Below, piece after piece: positions 63,639 to 64,000 of a DNA stretch of 64,000 nt; within the stretch, counting starts at the first letter, position 1; every line of letters starts with the position of its first letter. Below the pieces are notes generated by a model that worked only from the letters and a program-made list of their open reading frames with translations, did no database searches and was not told where the DNA came from. The DNA is from Eledone cirrhosa. Taxonomy: Eukaryota > Mollusca > Cephalopoda > Octopoda > Eledonidae. The position numbers and the translations under genes are program-made. The DNA lies in contig OZ024744.1 of assembly GCA_964016885.1 (NCBI GenBank), positions 20,328,098 through 20,392,097 on the forward strand, in the 5' to 3' direction.

Positions 63639-64000
63639 AGAACTGACTCGTTTTATCAACAGTTCAACCTTAAGAACTAACTCGTTTTAACAACAGTTGA
63701 ATCATCAAATCAAACTCGTTCTAACAACAGTTGAATCTTAAGAACTGACTCGTTTTAACAACAGTTGAGTCTTAAGATAAAACTCGTTTTAAAAACAGTT
63801 GAATCTTAAGAACTGACTTGTTTTAACATCAGTTCAACCTTAAGAGCTGACTCGTTTAACAACAGTTGAAAATTAAGAACTGACTCGTTTTAACAATAGT
63901 TGAATCTTAAGATAAAAATAGTTTTAACAACAGTTGAATCTTAAGAACTGACTCGTTTTAACAACAGTTGAATGTTAAGATAAATCTCGTTTTAACAATA

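Larger units (their letters stand above)
1..64000 (+). repeat. 34-bp satellite array, entire window
   Basis: A 34-bp AT-rich monomer is repeated head to tail without interruption, about 1,880 copies. The consensus first half is TTGAATCTTAAGAACTG and the second half is ACTCGTTTTAACAACAG. I found no inverted segment: the core CGTTTTAACAACAG always reads on the + strand. The window begins at monomer position 3 and ends at position 33, so both edges are cuts inside the array. Each typical monomer holds one CTTAAG, one GAATC, two TTAA and one CpG. The length, uniform polarity and hierarchy of copies are those of eukaryotic satellite heterochromatin; function and species are not determinable from the sequence. 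No stretch of unique DNA was seen, so every gene-free interval is filled by this repeat. Confidence 0.99.
28216..64000 (+). repeat. Right array domain
   Basis: Marked by GTTGAAAATTAAG (from about 28216 to 63870), AAAACTAGTTTTAAC, CCGTACG (from about 29750), GTTGGATGTTAAG (29471, 31476, 32393, 34940, 35993, 37795) and the pair CTTGTTTTAACATCAG plus AAGAGCTGACTCGTTTAAC. Left-domain CAGCTGATAC is absent. Landmark spacing shows block copies with offsets of about 2.0, 3.5, 1.8, 1.67, 6.2 and 4.35 kb. Many A-slot monomers occur side by side here, so the AB alternation is looser than the simple dimer. Confidence 0.85.

Noticed and set aside
1..64000. CRISPR array (regular ~26-bp identical strings separated by short variable strings)
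   Set aside because: The apparent spacers are just the alternating blocks ACTG and TAAA with neighbours, repeated hundreds of times. There are no unique spacers, no leader and no cas genes.
1..64000. Repetitive protein-coding gene on either strand
   Set aside because: 34 is not a multiple of three, type A has stops in all three forward frames, and both types have TAA in two reverse frames, so no frame stays open beyond about three monomers.
1..64000. CENP-B box in the ATTCGTTTTAAC variants
   Set aside because: The TTCG and a following A fit the start of the known core nTTCGnnnnAnnCGGGn, but CGGG is absent and most monomers have CTCG rather than TTCG.
1..64000. Telomeric repeat
   Set aside because: No run of TTAGGG, TTAGG, TTTAGGG or similar G-rich unit; the monomer has no GG in its consensus.
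1..64000. Bacterial or plasmid iteron origin
   Set aside because: Iterons are few and usually about 17-22 bp beside a replication gene. Here there are ~1,880 copies with no gene in 64 kb.
1..64000. Promoter-like TATAAAA and ATAAAA strings in type B monomers
   Set aside because: They are a by-product of the repeat, present hundreds of times with no downstream gene; nothing marks one copy as functional.
1..64000. Inverted segment or hairpin-arm palindrome between array parts
   Set aside because: Strings such as CTGTTGAATC looked like reverse-strand monomers, but they are single substitutions of CAGTTG to CTGTTG in forward monomers; the core keeps + orientation throughout.

Overview
The whole 64-kb window is one satellite-DNA array. 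I see no gene, RNA gene, transposon or unique sequence anywhere in it. The basic unit is a 34-bp monomer, repeated head to tail in one orientation from the first base to the last (about 1,880 copies). Written in two halves, the commonest monomer (type A) is TTGAATCTTAAGAACTG followed by ACTCGTTTTAACAACAG. The second common form (type B) is the same except at positions 14-17, which read TAAA instead of ACTG. A and B mostly alternate, so the working unit is a 68-bp AB dimer. GC content is low (11/34 in A, 9/34 in B). The window starts and ends inside monomers, so the array continues on both sides.

This scale and organisation fit eukaryotic constitutive heterochromatin (pericentromeric, centromeric or subtelomeric) read through by a long-read assembly. 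I do not recognise the monomer as a named satellite and cannot assign a species. No reading frame can stay open for more than about three monomers, because type A has stop codons in all three forward frames and both types have TAA in two of the three reverse frames.

Above the dimer lies a nested hierarchy. Diagnostic variant monomers recur in the same order at fixed distances, which reveals block duplications. The main ones are a ~5-kb unit (4.2-8.5 kb matching 9.1-13.7 kb), tandem units of 2,042 bp (11.8-15.9 kb), 2,788 bp (14.3-20.0 kb), 1,633 bp (18.6-21.9 kb) and ~1.94-2.11 kb (21.2-25.2 kb). Further right are units of 1,802 bp (35.2-38.8 kb), 1,666 bp (51.5-54.8 kb) and 4,352 bp (56.4-63.2 kb). 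A further copy pair lies 17,917 bp apart (2.34-4.22 kb and 20.26-22.14 kb). Most offsets are whole multiples of 34 to within a few bases, as expected for unequal exchange or replication slippage in register.

By variant content the window has a left domain (1 to ~25.2 kb), a transition (~25.2-28.2 kb) and a right domain (~28.2-64 kb). Each domain has private variant monomers, while other variants, notably a five-substitution landmark monomer seen 36 times, run through both. All copy comparisons were made by eye; offsets at named landmarks were checked individually, but identity percentages were not computed.
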